A stretch of 64,000 nt of DNA from JADLHS01 sp964561105. GTDB lineage: Bacteria; Verrucomicrobiota; Verrucomicrobiia; Limisphaerales; JADLHS01. Shown piece after piece: positions 35,485 to 44,480 of the stretch; positions within the stretch are counted from its first letter, which is position 1; every line of letters starts with the position of its first letter. Made by a program: the position numbers and the translations under genes. Under the pieces are notes generated by a model. That model ran no database searches and had not been told where the DNA came from. It saw only the letters and a program-made list of their open reading frames with translations. Where the stretch lies: positions 62,001-126,000 of the forward strand of contig CAZLOH010000006.1 in the NCBI GenBank assembly GCA_964561105.1, given 5' to 3'.

Positions 35485-35508
35485 GCAAGTAACTTCCTGG
35501 TTACTTGC
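35485..35508. promoter_or_regulatory. Likely TetR operator
   Basis: gcaagtaac and gttacttgc form a perfect 9-bp inverted repeat with a 6-nt centre, 31 bp upstream of the TetR start. This size and symmetry are usual for the autoregulatory operator of TetR-controlled efflux operons. The rest of 35127-35484 has no supported gene. Confidence 0.6.
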
Positions 35509-35539
35509 TACGGCGGTTTTGGGGATTCGATGAAATGCT

Positions 35540-36220
35540 ATGAGCACGGGCACGACCTCTTCCACCCGGCGCGGCGCAGGCCAGGCGCGCAATCCGGAGC
35601 GCAGTCGCGGGAAGATTCTCGCGGCGGCGTTGCGGGAGTTTTCCGCCAAGGGCTACACCGGGGCGCGGGTGGACGCCATTGCGCGCGCGGCGGCGATCAA
35701 CAAGCGGATGCTCTACCACTATTTCGGCAACAAGGCGGCGCTGTTCCGCGAGGTGTTGCGGCACAAGATGGCGGAACGCGCGGCCTGGATGGCAGCGTCG
35801 CCGATGAACCCGGGCGAGTTGCTGCCCTATTGGTTCGACCGGGCGTGCCGGGATCCGCAATGGATACAACTGTTGCAATGGGAAGCGTTGCAGCTTTCCG
35901 ACCGGAAGCCGATTGACGAGCACAAACGCCGGGAGGCGATGGCCCAGGGCGTGAACAAGATTCGCCGCCGCCAGGAGTTGGGATTGTTGTCGGCCAAGCT
36001 CGATCCGCGCTTCGTGCTGTTGTCAAACATGGCGCTGACGATGTTCCCGACGGCGTTTCCACAAATCGCCCGGCTCGTTACGGGACGCGCGGCCACCGAC
36101 GCGGAATTTGTCCGCGACTACGGAGCTTTCCTCCGCCAACTGGCGGCCGGATTTTACCAGAACGACGAGGGCCGCATGTCCCCAAACAAAATTGATGGCG
36201 CGAAGGTCAGAACTTTATGA
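35540..36220 (+). CDS. TetR/AcrR-family repressor
   Basis: 226 aa. The N-terminal helix-turn-helix is typical: SRGKILAAALREFSAKGYTGARVDAIARAAAINKRMLYHYFGNKAALFREVL. The C-terminal ligand-binding half is helical and includes a TetR_C-like region (GLLSAKLDPRFVLLSNMALTMFPTAFPQIARLVTG). Its stop overlaps the ATG of the adaptor gene (ATGA), so repressor and pump are one operon. It should repress that operon at the inverted repeat 35485-35508 and release on binding a hydrophobic ligand (family knowledge). Confidence 0.93.
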   Translation: MSTGTTSSTRRGAGQARNPERSRGKILAAALREFSAKGYTGARVDAIARAAAINKRMLYHYFGNKAALFREVLRHKMAERAAWMAASPMNPGELLPYWFDRACRDPQWIQLLQWEALQLSDRKPIDEHKRREAMAQGVNKIRRRQELGLLSAKLDPRFVLLSNMALTMFPTAFPQIARLVTGRAATDAEFVRDYGAFLRQLAAGFYQNDEGRMSPNKIDGAKVRTL

Positions 36221-37422
36221 ACTTCCCAGAACCGATTCCACGAGTGCTGATGGGTTGCCTTCCCGACCGAATCAGACTGAGGCGCACGGCCCGGCGTTTC
36301 GTCCTGGTCGCCCTCACTTCGGCGAGCCTGCTGATGAATCTCGCCGGGTGTTCCAAAAAGCCGTCCGCGTCGGCGTCGGGGAGCAGCGCGGTCACGACCG
36401 TGACGGTTACTCGCGCGCGGACCGCTGACGTGCCGGTGCAACTGACCGGGATCGGCACGGTGCGCGCCTATTCGACCGTGGCGGTGAAGAGCCGCGTGGC
36501 CGGCGCGCTGGCACAGGCGAACTTCAAACAAGGCGACGAGGTACACGCGGGCGACTTGATTTTCCTCATTGATCCGCGTCCGTTCCAGGCGGCGTTGGAC
36601 CAGACGCGGGCCAGCCTCGAACGCGACCGGGCGCTTTTGGAAAAAGCCCAGGCCGACTACCGCCGCAGCCAGGATTTGCTGACGAACAACATCATCTCGC
36701 AGGCCGATTTCGATCAGAGCCGGGCCAGCGTGGATGCGTCGCAGGCCACGCTCGCGGCGGACGAGGCGGCAGTCACCAACGCCGAGCTTCAACTCGGCTA
36801 CTGCTCCATCAAATCTCCGATTGATGGTCGCATCGGCACCCTGCTGGTCAACGTGGGCAACATGGTCAAGGACATTGACACGGTGCTGGCGGTGATCAAC
36901 CAGGTGAAACCCATCTACGTGGACTTTTCCCTGCCGGAACGGGAGTTGCCCGTCATCCGTGAACACCCGGGGGGAGCGAAACTGGCGGTGCAGGCCACGA
37001 TCCCCAGTTACACGGGCCATCGCGCCGAGGGTCAGTTGCTGATGATCAACAATCAGGTGGACCCGACGACCGGGACCATTTTATTGCGCGCCGAATTTGC
37101 CAACCCGGAGGAAATGCTCTGGCCGGGCCAGTTTGTCAACGCCACGCTCACCTTGGGCATCCAGCCCGGCGCCGTGCTGGTGCCGGCTTCGGCCGTTCAA
37201 CTCGGGCAAAAGGGCCGCTACCTTTGCCTCGTCAAACCGGATGACACGGTGGAGTTTCGGGACGTGGAGGTGGGCGGAACCTTCGGCGCGGACGAGGTGA
37301 TCAAGCGGGGATTACGGGCGAACGAGCAGGTGATCACCAGCGGACAACTCCGTTTGGCCCCGGGAATGAAGGTGAAAATCGCGGCTCCGACCGCCACCCC
37401 GACCGCAGTCGCCACGGAATGA
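36217..37422 (+). CDS. RND efflux periplasmic adaptor lipoprotein
   Basis: 401 aa. Signal with lipobox LMNLAGC, so it is lipid-anchored at that Cys. Then VQLTGIGTVRAYSTVAVKSRVAGALAQANFKQGDEVHAGDLIFLID (first lipoyl half), an alpha-hairpin (LERDRALLEKAQADYRRSQDLL), LGYCSIKSPIDGRIGTLLVNVGNMV (second half), a beta-barrel and a membrane-proximal domain (GAVLVPASAVQLGQKGRYLC). This is the MdtA/MexE/AcrA pattern. It bridges the downstream RND pump, 25 bp away, to an outer membrane channel. No TolC gene is in this operon; the TolC at 22.5 kb or another would be needed. Confidence 0.93.
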   Translation: MNFPEPIPRVLMGCLPDRIRLRRTARRFVLVALTSASLLMNLAGCSKKPSASASGSSAVTTVTVTRARTADVPVQLTGIGTVRAYSTVAVKSRVAGALAQANFKQGDEVHAGDLIFLIDPRPFQAALDQTRASLERDRALLEKAQADYRRSQDLLTNNIISQADFDQSRASVDASQATLAADEAAVTNAELQLGYCSIKSPIDGRIGTLLVNVGNMVKDIDTVLAVINQVKPIYVDFSLPERELPVIREHPGGAKLAVQATIPSYTGHRAEGQLLMINNQVDPTTGTILLRAEFANPEEMLWPGQFVNATLTLGIQPGAVLVPASAVQLGQKGRYLCLVKPDDTVEFRDVEVGGTFGADEVIKRGLRANEQVITSGQLRLAPGMKVKIAAPTATPTAVATE

Positions 37423-37447
37423 GGCGCGGGAAGATCCAGAGCCGACC

Positions 37448-40400
37448 ATGAGCATTTCCGATCCATTCATACGCCGACCGGTGGCGACGACGCTGGTCAT
37501 GCTGGGGATTTTACTCTTCGGCGCCATGGCGTATCGCACGCTGCCGGTGAGCGATCTGCCAAACGTGGATTTTCCCACCATCGTGGTCTCCGCGAGTCTG
37601 CCGGGGGCCAGTCCGGAAACGATGGCGTCGGCGGTGGCGACGCCACTGGAGCGGCAATTTTCCACGATTGACGGTCTGGATTCGATGACCTCGATCAGCA
37701 CGCTGGGCAACTGCCAGGTCACGCTGCAATTCAGCCTGAACCGGAAGATCAACGATGTGCCGCCCGACATCGAGGCGGCCATCACCCAGGCCAGTCCCCT
37801 GTTGCCACCGGGCATGCCGCAGCCGCCCACCTACAAAAAAGTCAACCCGGCGGATTCGCCGATTCTATACATCTCGCTCACCTCGGACACGCTGCCGATG
37901 TGGGAATTGGACGACTACGGCGAAACGCTGATGGCGCAGCGCATTTCCATGATCAGCGGCGTGGCGCAGGTGAACGTGTTCGGCAGTCAGAAATACGCCG
38001 TGCGCGTCCAGGTGAATCCCGACGCGATGGCGAGTCGCGGCATCGGCATTGACGAGGTCGAACAGGCCGTGCGCAGCGCGAACGTGAACCTGCCCGTCGG
38101 CACGGTTTACGGCCGGGAACGCTCGTTCACCATTCAATCTTCGGGGCAACTGCTGAAGGCCGCGCCGTACAACGACATCATTGTCGCCTATCGCAACGGC
38201 GCGCCGGTCCGGCTGCGCGACATTGGCCGCGCCGTGGACAGCGTGGAAGACGACAAATCCTCCGCGTGGTACAACGACGCGACCCATCGCCTGCCTTCGG
38301 TCACCCTCGCGATTCAGCGCCAGCCGGCCGCGAACACCGTTGAAGTTTGCAGCACCATCAAACAACTGTTGCCCAAGCTCCAATCGTATCTGCCGCCATC
38401 GGTGCAGATGCACATGCTCTACGACCGGTCGGTGACCATCCGCGAATCGGTGCATGAAGTTCAGTTCACCCTGCTGCTGAGTCTGGCGCTGGTGGTGCTG
38501 GTCATCTTCCTGTTCCTCCGCAACCTCTCGGCCACCGTCATCCCGAGCATGGCCCTGCCCCTGAGCGTCGTCGGCACGTTTGCCTGCATGTACCTGTTCG
38601 GCTATTCCGTGGACAACCTTTCCCTGCTGGCGCTGACGCTGTCCATCGGCTTCGTGGTGGACGACGCCATCGTCATGCTCGAAAACATCGTCCGCCACAT
38701 GGAAATGGGGGAACCGCCGCTGACCGCCGCGTTCAACGGCGCCAAACAGATCGGTTTCACGATTTTCTCAATGACCCTGTCGCTGGCCGCGGTGTTCATC
38801 CCGATCCTGTTCATGGGCGGCATCGTGGGCCGGCTGTTCCGCGAATTCTCGGTGACGATCGTGTGCTCGATTCTCATTTCCGGTTTCGTATCCTTGACGC
38901 TCACGCCCATGCTGTGCAGCCGGTTTCTTCGCGCGCACACGCAGGTGAAGCACGGCCGCGCGTTCCAACTCTCCGAACGGTTCTTCGACACGCTGTTGAA
39001 TGGGTACAAGACCTCGCTGCACTGGGTGTTGGCGCATCGCCGGTTGGTTCTGGTGGTGAATATTCTCATCCTGCTGCTCACGGGCTGGCTCTTCGTGCTG
39101 GTCCCCAAAGGGTTTCTTCCCGACGAGGACAACAGCCAGATTTTCACCGTCACCGAAACGCCCCAGGGAACGGCTTTCCAGGTCCTGGAGGCGCGCCAGG
39201 CCGCCATCGTGGAGATCGCCCGCAAGGATCCGAACGTCGAAGGATTCTTCGCGGGCGCGGGCGGTTCGCGGGCGTCCAGTCTCGGCGGACCGAATTTCGG
39301 GCGCATGTTCTTTCATCTGAAACCGCCGTCCGAGCGCAAGCTGGACGTGAACGGCGTCATCCAGGAATTGCGGAAGAAATTCGCGGCGGTGCCGGGCATC
39401 TCCGTGTTCATGCAAAATCCCCCGCCCATTCGCATCGGCGGACAACTCACCAAAAGCCTGTATCAGGTGTCCCTGCAAAGTCCCGATCTCGATGAGCTGT
39501 ATCAGGCCGCGCCCGAACTGGAGGCCCGGTTGAAAACGCTCCCGGAGTTGCAGGACGTGACGAGCGATCTGCAACTGCGCAATCCGCAGGTGAATTTCGA
39601 CATTGATCGGGACAAGGCGGCCGTGCTGGGGGTGACCCCGCAACAAATTGAAAGCGCGCTGGCCGACGGCTTCGGGCCGCGCTGGATTTCCACCATCTAC
39701 GCCCCGAACGACCAATACAAAGTTCTCATCGAACTCGAACCGCATTTTCAGATGGACCCGGGGACGATTGGCAAACTCTACGTCAAGTCCTCCAGCGGCA
39801 AGCTCGTGCGGCTCGACACGGTCGGAAAACTCTCGCAAGACGTCGGCCCGCAAACGATCAGTCACCTCGGCCAACTCCCCGCCGTGACCCTCTCCTTCAA
39901 TCTCCGGCCGGGCACATCCTTGGGTGAAGCGGTGGAAAAGGTGCAGCAAGTCGCCCGCGAAACCCTGCCGGCCTCGGTCACCACCAGTTTTCAAGGCACG
40001 GCGCAGGCCTTCCAATCCTCGCTGGCCGGGCTGGGATTGTTGCTCGTGCTTTCGATCGTGTTCATCTACATCGTCCTTGGCATCCTCTACGAAAGCTTCG
40101 TGCATCCGATCACGATTCTGTCGGGATTGCCCTCCGCCGGACTGGGCGCGTTGCTGACCCTGTTGCTTTTCCGCAACGACCTGAATGTTTATTCCTTTGT
40201 CGGGCTCATCCTGCTCATCGGCATCGTCAAAAAGAACGCCATCATGCAGATTGATTTCGCCCTGGAAACGCAACGCACCCAGGGCAAATCGCCCGCCGAC
40301 GCCATCTTCGAAGGCTGCGTCGTCCGTTTCCGGCCCATCATGATGACGACCATGGCCGCGCTGATGGCTTCATTGCCCATCGCGCTTGGGTTCAGCGGCT

Positions 40401-40582
40401 GGGCGCGCCGGCAACTCGGTCTTTCCATCGTGGGCGGCCTGTTCGTCTCGCAACTCATCACCCTTTATCTGACCCCGGTGGTTTATCTCTACCTGGAATC
40501 GTTCCGGGAATGGGTCGCGCGAAAAATGCCGCACTCGCGCACTCGTCCCGCGGCGGGAATCCAGCCACCGGCCGTCGCGTAA
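37448..40582 (+). CDS. RND multidrug efflux transporter (AcrB/MdtB-like)
   Basis: 1044 aa, the usual length for the HAE1-type RND family. N-terminus FIRRPVATTLVMLGILLFGAMAYRTLPVSDLPNVDFPTI; twelve transmembrane helices in two repeats, with the TM4 signature LSLLALTLSIGFVVDDAIVMLENIVRH containing the paired Asp residues of the proton relay. Porter-domain motifs (GVAQVNVFGSQKYAVRVQVNPDAMASRGI; LRDIGRAVDS) are normal, and the second half (GLILLIGIVKKNAIMQIDFA) mirrors the first. It is a proton-driven exporter of amphipathic compounds forming a trimer with the adaptor before it. The 3' end is convergent with fumC. Confidence 0.95.
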   Translation: MSISDPFIRRPVATTLVMLGILLFGAMAYRTLPVSDLPNVDFPTIVVSASLPGASPETMASAVATPLERQFSTIDGLDSMTSISTLGNCQVTLQFSLNRKINDVPPDIEAAITQASPLLPPGMPQPPTYKKVNPADSPILYISLTSDTLPMWELDDYGETLMAQRISMISGVAQVNVFGSQKYAVRVQVNPDAMASRGIGIDEVEQAVRSANVNLPVGTVYGRERSFTIQSSGQLLKAAPYNDIIVAYRNGAPVRLRDIGRAVDSVEDDKSSAWYNDATHRLPSVTLAIQRQPAANTVEVCSTIKQLLPKLQSYLPPSVQMHMLYDRSVTIRESVHEVQFTLLLSLALVVLVIFLFLRNLSATVIPSMALPLSVVGTFACMYLFGYSVDNLSLLALTLSIGFVVDDAIVMLENIVRHMEMGEPPLTAAFNGAKQIGFTIFSMTLSLAAVFIPILFMGGIVGRLFREFSVTIVCSILISGFVSLTLTPMLCSRFLRAHTQVKHGRAFQLSERFFDTLLNGYKTSLHWVLAHRRLVLVVNILILLLTGWLFVLVPKGFLPDEDNSQIFTVTETPQGTAFQVLEARQAAIVEIARKDPNVEGFFAGAGGSRASSLGGPNFGRMFFHLKPPSERKLDVNGVIQELRKKFAAVPGISVFMQNPPPIRIGGQLTKSLYQVSLQSPDLDELYQAAPELEARLKTLPELQDVTSDLQLRNPQVNFDIDRDKAAVLGVTPQQIESALADGFGPRWISTIYAPNDQYKVLIELEPHFQMDPGTIGKLYVKSSSGKLVRLDTVGKLSQDVGPQTISHLGQLPAVTLSFNLRPGTSLGEAVEKVQQVARETLPASVTTSFQGTAQAFQSSLAGLGLLLVLSIVFIYIVLGILYESFVHPITILSGLPSAGLGALLTLLLFRNDLNVYSFVGLILLIGIVKKNAIMQIDFALETQRTQGKSPADAIFEGCVVRFRPIMMTTMAALMASLPIALGFSGWARRQLGLSIVGGLFVSQLITLYLTPVVYLYLESFREWVARKMPHSRTRPAAGIQPPAVA

Positions 40583-40641
40583 CCGTCGCCGCTGCGACAC
40601 GAACGAAAATGCCGGGCGTGCCGACGAAGCCTTGGGGCAAC

Positions 40642-42060
40642 TCAGTGAGTGTCCGTCTCCCCCAACCGCAACTCGCCGCCGGTCTGCGCACGCGGGTCGA
40701 GCAGCCGATCAAGCTGGACCTGATCCAGCCCGGCCATCTCCTCCGCCACGGCTCTCACCGTGCGCCCCGTTTCAAAAGCCACCTTGGCGATTTTCGCCGC
40801 CTGGTCGTACCCAATCGCCGGGGCGAGGGCGGTAACCATGGCCAGACTCCGTTCGATGTTGCCCTGACTGCGCTCGGTGTCCGCCTCCAAACCAGCCACG
40901 CAGCGTCGCGTAAACACGCGGGTGGCATTGGTGAGCAGGTCAATCGCCTGGAGCAGATTATAGGCGATCACCGGCATCATCGTGTTGAGTTCAAAATTAC
41001 CCGCCAGTCCCCCGAGCGTGATCACGGCATCGTTGCCAATCACCTGCGCGCCCACCTGGACAACCATCTCGCACATCACTGGATTGATCTTGCCGGGCAT
41101 GATGGACGAACCCGGTTGCGTGGCGGGCAGCTTCAACTCGCCCAGGCCGAGCCGCGGGCCAGAACCAAGCCAGCGAATGTCATTCGCAATCTTGCTCAAG
41201 CTGACCGCCAGCACCTTGAGCGCGCCGCTGGCTTCGACGCAGGCGTCGCGCGCCGCCTGAGCTTCGAAATGATTGCGGGCTTCGCGCAAGGCCAGACCCG
41301 TTTGGCCAGCCAGACCTGCAATCACCAGCCGCGCAAAATCGGGATGGGTGTTGATGCCGGTCCCGACGGCGGTGCCGCCCAACGCGAGTTCCGCCAAGTG
41401 CGGTTCAATGTGCTTCAGGCGCGCCAGGCCATGTTCGATCTGGCTGGCGTAACCGCTGAATTCCTGGCCCAGGCGCATCGGCGTGGCATCCTGCAAATGC
41501 GTGCGACCGATCTTGATGATCCCATCGAACTGCCGGGCCTTCTCGCGCAAGGCTTCGGCCAGTTCTTCCAACGCCGGACGCAACTGGAAAACAATGCCTT
41601 CGAGCGCCGCAACATGAATCACCGACGGAATCACATCGTTGCTGGATTGGCCGCAATTAACGTGATCGTTGGGATGCACCAGCTTGTCGCCGCGACGGCC
41701 GCCCAGCAATTCCGTCGCGCGATGCGCAATCACCTCGTTGGCGTTCATGTTCGTCGAAGTACCGGAGCCGGTCTGAAAAACATCCACCACAAATTCCGCG
41801 TCGAATTTTCCGGCGGCGACTTCCCGCGCGGCCGCCTGAATGACATCGGCTAGATTCTGCGGCAGACGGCCCAAAGCCGCATTCGTCTGCGCGGCGTGCT
41901 GCTTGATCAAGCCGAGCGCCCGGATGAACGGCCGGGGAAATCGCAGGTTGCTGATGGGAAAATTCTCGACGGCACGGGCGGTTTGCGCGCCGTAATAGGC
42001 GGATGTCGGCACGCGCATCTCGCCCATTGAATCAGTTTCGATCCGCCATTCAGTGCTCAT
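40642..42060 (-). CDS. fumC: Class II fumarate hydratase
   Basis: 472 aa, the usual FumC length. Landmarks: DSMGEMRVPTSAYYGAQTARAVENFPIS, FQTGSGTSTNMNANEVIAHRA, HPNDHVNCGQSSNDVIPS, IKIGRTHLQDATPMRLGQEF, the catalytic mobile loop GSSIMPGKINPV, and GNFELNTMMPV. The catalytic His/Ser pair and the superfamily loop are intact. It converts fumarate and malate in the TCA cycle and needs no iron-sulfur cluster. Its start codon overlaps the stop of a possible 74-aa ORF. Confidence 0.97.
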   Translation of the reverse strand: MSTEWRIETDSMGEMRVPTSAYYGAQTARAVENFPISNLRFPRPFIRALGLIKQHAAQTNAALGRLPQNLADVIQAAAREVAAGKFDAEFVVDVFQTGSGTSTNMNANEVIAHRATELLGGRRGDKLVHPNDHVNCGQSSNDVIPSVIHVAALEGIVFQLRPALEELAEALREKARQFDGIIKIGRTHLQDATPMRLGQEFSGYASQIEHGLARLKHIEPHLAELALGGTAVGTGINTHPDFARLVIAGLAGQTGLALREARNHFEAQAARDACVEASGALKVLAVSLSKIANDIRWLGSGPRLGLGELKLPATQPGSSIMPGKINPVMCEMVVQVGAQVIGNDAVITLGGLAGNFELNTMMPVIAYNLLQAIDLLTNATRVFTRRCVAGLEADTERSQGNIERSLAMVTALAPAIGYDQAAKIAKVAFETGRTVRAVAEEMAGLDQVQLDRLLDPRAQTGGELRLGETDTH

Positions 42061-42281
42061 GGTTCAGGGTCGCGGGTCACGGGTCGGATGCCCGACGTTT
42101 GTTGCCGATGATTCCATCCGATCCCGGGTCCAGCGCGCCCAAAGTTATCGCGGTTTGAAGCCGATGAGTCAAATACGACGGTAGCCTCCAGACTGATCCG
42201 GCCGCCCTCGGTCTCCCAACGCGCAATGCCGTCTCGAAGGTCGAAATCCGGACCCGGTGCAAGTGACGACATGATCTCCAT
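42057..42281 (-). CDS. Possible small protein (74 aa) between the receiver gene and fumC
   Basis: From ATG 42281: MEIMSSLAPGPDFDLRDGIARW and on to RPVTRDPEP, with the stop overlapping the fumC start (ATGA). The first half reads like protein; the tail resembles repetitive intergenic sequence. No ribosome-binding site is clear and no family is recognised. Confidence 0.25.
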   Translation of the reverse strand: MEIMSSLAPGPDFDLRDGIARWETEGGRISLEATVVFDSSASNRDNFGRAGPGIGWNHRQQTSGIRPVTRDPEP

Positions 42282-42379
42282 TGGTCTTTGCGCTGAACGC
42301 TCCGGTTTCCGGTCATGTACGTCGGCGTCATGCGTTGCAACCCGCGCCCAGGCCATTCGCTTTCGTCCAACGCCTGGCT

Positions 42380-42907
42380 TCAATTGGCGGCCACCAATCT
42401 GCCGGAGCTTGAGGATCGAACGCAATGAGATCGGAGCGGGAAGATTGGCGCGGCCACAGCCTCCTGACGGGAGACAAATTTTGTTTTCGGAATCCGGTGC
42501 GCGTCCGGCAACCAGCCACGCCGACGCAACCAATGATTGGAACGAGGTTCCTCCAGCAAGGTGCTGATCGTTTCCAGGAGCGCTTCGGGTTCGAAAGGTT
42601 TTTCCACCAACGCGCCGGCGCCGGCGGCCGCGACCAGCCGATGCTGATCCGGCTTGCCCGTCATGATGGCAATCGGGACGTACGGATTCGTTCGCGTGAT
42701 GTTTTCCAAAGCGGCCCAACCGTCTTTCCGGGGCATATCCAGATCCATGATCACCAGATCAAATTCTTCGGCGAAGAAACGTTCCACCGCTTCCAAGCCA
42801 TCGGCGGCCGCGCTGACGGTGTAGTTGGCCGTGGTGAGCAGCTTCTTCAACCCGTTGCGAATGGATGAGTCGTCATCCACGATCAGAATATGTTTGTTTT
42901 TTCTCAT
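42380..42907 (-). CDS. Single-receiver response regulator
   Basis: 175 aa, with a clear ribosome-binding site (aaggaa) before ATG 42907. The receiver is complete: DDD 11-13, phosphoacceptor Asp55 in LVIMDLDMPRKDG, IAIMTGKPD and LVEKPFEP. After residue 120 the chain is a Trp/Arg/Ser-rich tail without a recognised domain. It has no DNA-binding output, like the two other receiver proteins at 28.8-29.9 kb. A candidate sigma-54 promoter (D) lies 380 bp upstream. Confidence 0.88.
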   Translation of the reverse strand: MRKNKHILIVDDDSSIRNGLKKLLTTANYTVSAAADGLEAVERFFAEEFDLVIMDLDMPRKDGWAALENITRTNPYVPIAIMTGKPDQHRLVAAAGAGALVEKPFEPEALLETISTLLEEPRSNHWLRRRGWLPDAHRIPKTKFVSRQEAVAAPIFPLRSHCVRSSSSGRLVAAN

Positions 42908-43286
42908 GCTCGTATTCCTTCAAAAATATCCACCCGCGGTCGGCGTCATCGCTGACTCTGCGGGTGGGGCGGGCGTGATTGCGTCAACCTGGCAGTGGAC
43001 TACCCACTGGCAGCCTGCGACCCAACCAGGTCGCGTGGTTGAACGCAGTCGCCTCGCAAAATCACCAGTGCCCGGTCGAACCGTCCCGCAGGAGGCCGTG
43101 GCTGCGTCGGGCAATTTACTCGCACGCGGACTCGTGAGCACGGCATACGTTGTGACTCCGGGTTGCTCACGATGAATCGGCAGCCCGCTCACTGACGACT
43201 TCGTTCCACTCCGACCACTGCTGTTGCGACAGAGCACTGAAACACTTCACTGCGGCCGGGCCGCAATTCCGTTGTTAAACTCTCCA
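42908..43286. other. Long leader/intergenic region upstream of the receiver gene
   Basis: If promoter D is real, this is a leader of about 370 nt. A minus-strand ORF (42920-43237) runs through it but has poor protein character. A hairpin cagtggactacccactg lies near 42993. It could encode a small RNA or peptide; nothing specific is recognised. Confidence 0.3.
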
Positions 43287-43302
43287 TGCTGGATCTGTGC
43301 CA
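43287..43302 (-). promoter_or_regulatory. Candidate sigma-54 promoter D (receiver gene)
   Basis: The minus strand reads TGGCACAGATCCAGCA, preceded by T, with GG/GC at -24/-12 spacing. Unlike the other four it continues as TGG, not TAA. A related activator-like core, TTTTGTTTCG, is at 43383-43392, 81 bp upstream of the element. Confidence 0.5.
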
Positions 43303-43382
43303 AGCTTCGAACCGCCGGAATCAGCAGCGATTGCGCGTGATTGGACTGAAGTAATCTGAACCGATCTCTTGGAACCGGCACA

Positions 43383-43392
43383 TTTTGTTTCG
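43383..43392. promoter_or_regulatory. Possible activator site core upstream of promoter D
   Basis: TTTTGTTTCG matches the TTGTTYC core of the sites at A, B and C, at a similar distance (81 bp) from the promoter. The flanks do not match well. Confidence 0.35.
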
Positions 43393-43555
43393 TAAGCGGT
43401 CGGGAAAGTCTCGCTCGTCCAGACGCGGCGCTGCTTGCTCGCGATGCCGTTGGGCCAAATCAGAACTTCACCGAGAATGGAAACTGTTTGTCAGGTGCGC
43501 CGGTTGACGTCAAAATTCGGCGGGGCAGGGGATCGTGAACCTGCCCGTTGGCATT

Positions 43556-44296
43556 ATGTCGGTCCCCATTCATAAAAAATCCACGGTCGAACAAATCCGG
43601 CAGCGTTTTGACGCCGATGTCGAGCGTTTCTCCAAACTGGAAACCGGGCAACAGGCGGCGATGGACGCGCCGGTGATTTTGGACGTGGTAGCCCGGGCGG
43701 CGGCGTGCCACGTTCGGCCGCACGGAAAAATTCTCGATCTCGGCTGCGGCGCGGGCAACTTCACGCTGCGGGTGCTCGGCCGGATCACCCCATTGAACTG
43801 TGTGTTGGTGGATTTGAGCCAGCCCATGCTGGAGCGGGCCGCCGCGCGTGTGAAGGCGGCCACCACGGGCCAGGTGCAAACCATCCAGTCCGACCTGCGC
43901 GCGCTTGTGTTTGCACCGGAATCCTTCGACCTCATTCTCGCCGGCCAGGTGCTCCATCATCTCCGCGCGGATGAGGAATGGGAGGCGACCTTTGCGCGCT
44001 TCCACCAATGGCTGCGGCCCGCCGGCGCATTGTTTGTGGCCGACCTGATTGCTTACGATGACCCGGGAATCCAGGCCGTGATGCTGGAACGCTATGCCGC
44101 GTATCTGGAAAAACTTGGCGGCGCGGAATATCGCGACAAGGTTCTGGCCTACTGCGAAATGGAAGACTCGCCACGATCCGTGTCGTATCAATTCGCGCGG
44201 CTGCGCCAGGCCGGGTTTCGGGAATACGACGTCCTCCACCAACAAGCATTGTTCACGGCCTATTACGCCCGGAAACTGGGTGCGACTGATCAATGA
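43556..44296 (+). CDS. SAM-dependent methyltransferase
   Basis: 246 aa from ATG 43556 (MSVPIHKKSTVEQIRQRFD); an in-frame GTG at 43535 would add seven residues. Class I methyltransferase fold: motif I ILDLGCGAGNF, VLVDLSQPMLERA for motif II, FDLILAGQVLHHL for motif IV and LRPAGALFVADL for motif V. The HH and the size suggest a small-molecule or quinone-type methyltransferase, but the substrate cannot be read. No operon partner; a glycoside hydrolase remnant follows. Confidence 0.85.
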   Translation: MSVPIHKKSTVEQIRQRFDADVERFSKLETGQQAAMDAPVILDVVARAAACHVRPHGKILDLGCGAGNFTLRVLGRITPLNCVLVDLSQPMLERAAARVKAATTGQVQTIQSDLRALVFAPESFDLILAGQVLHHLRADEEWEATFARFHQWLRPAGALFVADLIAYDDPGIQAVMLERYAAYLEKLGGAEYRDKVLAYCEMEDSPRSVSYQFARLRQAGFREYDVLHQQALFTAYYARKLGATDQ

Positions 44297-44372
44297 AGCA
44301 GATGACGGCATCGGTTGTTTGGCGCAGGCGCAATCAAATGAAGACTCATTACGCCGGGCTCGGGGCACGCAG

Positions 44373-44480
44373 GATGGCGTTTCCTGGCGCGCCGATGGCA
44401 AGCCGCTGCTGTTCGATCACCACGGCAATCCGAAACCGGCGTTTGCTGCGGTCATCCGTGTGGCCGCTGGGGGCGGGTAG
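44373..44480 (+). pseudogene. C-terminal remnant of a GH10 xylanase-like protein
   Basis: The frame reads DGVSWRADGKPLLFDHHGNP and then KPAFAAVIRVA before a stop. This matches the conserved end of glycoside hydrolase family 10 (SW..; PLLFD..(Y/G)(Q/N)PKPAY.A(V/I)). The barrel and both catalytic Glu regions are absent upstream, where the methyltransferase gene sits, so it is a fragment left by deletion or rearrangement. Confidence 0.5.

Noticed and set aside
37865..40273. Long minus-strand frames opposite the RND gene
   Set aside because: His/Arg/Gln-rich translations typical of antisense to high-GC genes; the plus-strand RND protein is complete.
42920..43237. Minus-strand ORF (105 aa) upstream of the receiver gene
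   Set aside because: Low-complexity Ser/Thr/Pro/Arg composition, no recognised family and no ribosome-binding site; kept only as part of the leader discussion.
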